NCBI RefSeq assembly: GCF_027533625.1 | Contig: NZ_JAQAGZ010000033.1 | Coordinates: forward strand, 1-62,272 | DNA length: 62,272 nt | DNA from: Paenibacillus gyeongsangnamensis | GTDB taxonomy: Bacteria; Bacillota; Bacilli; Paenibacillales; NBRC-103111 | Direction of reading: 5' to 3' | Shown here: piece by piece, positions 61,713 to 62,272 of the stretch | How positions within the stretch are numbered: the first letter of the stretch is position 1 | How the letters are laid out: each line of letters begins with the position of its first letter | Made by a program: the position numbers and the translations under genes | Notes under the pieces: model-generated | Databases searched by the model: none | What the model saw: the letters and a program-made list of their open reading frames with translations, nothing else | What the model was told of the DNA's origin: nothing

Positions 61713-61870
61713 ACACATATTTCTTGCAGAACATGCTCTCTCGTTTACCTTTAATTGGCGATATTAACAAGACCGAACGACCTAAATTTAACCCTCTTTA
61801 AGAATAATAATCTGGTGTATCAGGGATATCCTGCCATAGCTTGGATCAAGCAATTAAAAAACAATTGATT

Positions 61871-61942
61871 AAACTAACGGGGAAGTTAGTTCAATGATGA
61901 ACTCTATATAAACGATCAAGGAACTGCCGCGGCAGCTCCTTT
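61871..61942. repeat. Cassette-type intergenic element E11
   Basis: Left core AAACTAACGGGGAAGTTAG and hairpin AAGGAACTGCC-GC-GGCAGCTCCTT (61918-61942). The right core is not clear; the region then leads to the IS3-type gene. Confidence 0.6.
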
Positions 61943-62106
61943 TGAGATGTTAACAAAATCATGGTTTTTGTTCAGCCTATTAGTGGTTCAGCTCAACTTA
62001 GTTTGGGTTAAGTAATCTAATTAGTTTGTTTAAGTTTAAATGCCTCTCACTGCTAATTATAATGCTACATAGAAACTAGACAGAAAAAAAGGAGTTTCTT
62101 AGTTGT

Positions 62107-62272
62107 ATGACGACCAGTAGAAGGAAGTTTACGCCGGAAGAAAAGGCCCACATCGTACTGGAAATTCTGAAGGAAGAAAAGTCGGTTTCGCAGCTCGCTT
62201 CAGAGCACGGCATTCATAGCAATGTCCTGAATCGGTGGAAATCAGAAGCGGTTCAGAACCTCTCGCAATTGT
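62107..62272 (+). mobile_element. IS3-family transposase OrfA, 5' end (cut by the window)
   Basis: ATG 62107 opens a frame to the window end. RRKFTPEEKAHIVLEILKEE then SVSQLASEHGIHSNVLNRW is the helix-turn-helix of IS3/IS911-type OrfA proteins. AAAGGAG lies about 15 nt upstream. The left inverted repeat should be within about 62040-62095 but is not certain. Confidence 0.85.

Noticed and set aside
40392..61942. Classical integron attC sites
   Set aside because: The cores lack the GTTRRRY/RYYYAAC box arrangement and no integron integrase gene is present, so the elements are reported only as cassette-like.

Overview
The window reads as chromosomal DNA of a mid-GC, spore-former-type Bacillota, most like Paenibacillus, Cohnella or a close relative. 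The evidence is strong AGGAGG-type ribosome sites, GTG and TTG starts, a YesM/YesN-type signalling locus, a ydaO-type c-di-AMP riboswitch, a copper-amine-oxidase-N stalk domain, and glucarate and ECF gene sets typical of that group. No rRNA, tRNA, CRISPR array or prophage core was seen. The first 32 kb is GC-richer and operon-like. From about 33 kb the DNA becomes a patchwork of single genes, fragments, repeats and insertion-sequence remnants.

Layout. 1-1074: the 3' end of a group II intron, a 95-nt structured repeat, and a stand-alone UMP-kinase paralogue. 1195-4717 (minus): a decayed sugar-sensing locus (substrate-binding protein, YesM-type kinase, YesN-type regulator) fused to the back half of a sugar porter. 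5047-8394: a GGDEF/EAL protein, an EamA transporter, and a c-di-AMP riboswitch with terminator ahead of a 55-codon gene. 8780-11631: NAD salvage (NrtR-like Nudix, pncA, pncB) with two matching operator-like sites. 11956-15470: a secreted phosphoesterase, two VOC proteins, an IS1595-family remnant and a glycoside-hydrolase tail. 15662-19948: a glucarate operon (gudD, DapA-family lyase, garR, GntR regulator) with two matching FadR-type operators. 20034-25162: small regulators and membrane proteins, a TetR/FAD-oxidoreductase pair with paired operators, a DUF4180 protein, and the second copy of the structured repeat. 25283-27009: a cation/proton antiporter and an RDD protein. 27210-33184: a compact seven-gene run (Nudix, Crp/Fnr-type regulator, ECF S, T and fused A1-A2 subunits, MBL-fold hydrolase, HD hydrolase).

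33.2-40.3 kb: a tandem repeat, a very small kinase-like protein, two 5'-truncated cell-wall or spore-type genes placed head to head, a frameshifted hcp behind a TGTGA-N6-TCACA box, a broken EamA gene preceded by a possible leader peptide, and a secreted polysaccharide deacetylase. 40.4-62 kb: mostly single genes with their own regulators (DinB, DUF1904, GNAT, ArsR/SulP, DapA/LysR, VOC, HxlR, OYE, MarR/SDR, LysE). Many are separated by a recurring intergenic module, a CTAACGG-type core flanking a GC-rich hairpin. The last bases start an IS3-family transposase gene.

Two themes cut across the window. First, several regulators sit beside matching DNA dyads that predict their regulons: NrtR-like, GntR, TetR, ArsR, HxlR and MarR. 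Second, many genes carry single-base frameshifts or clean internal deletions (sensor kinase, sugar porter, hcp, rsgA, eamA, yceI, binding protein). The deletions argue for real decay. Some one-base shifts lie in homopolymers and could be sequence error. The least conventional signals are the cassette-like repeat array, the riboswitch-controlled small protein, the two-copy structured element, and the ECF-MBL-HD-Nudix operon of unknown substrate.
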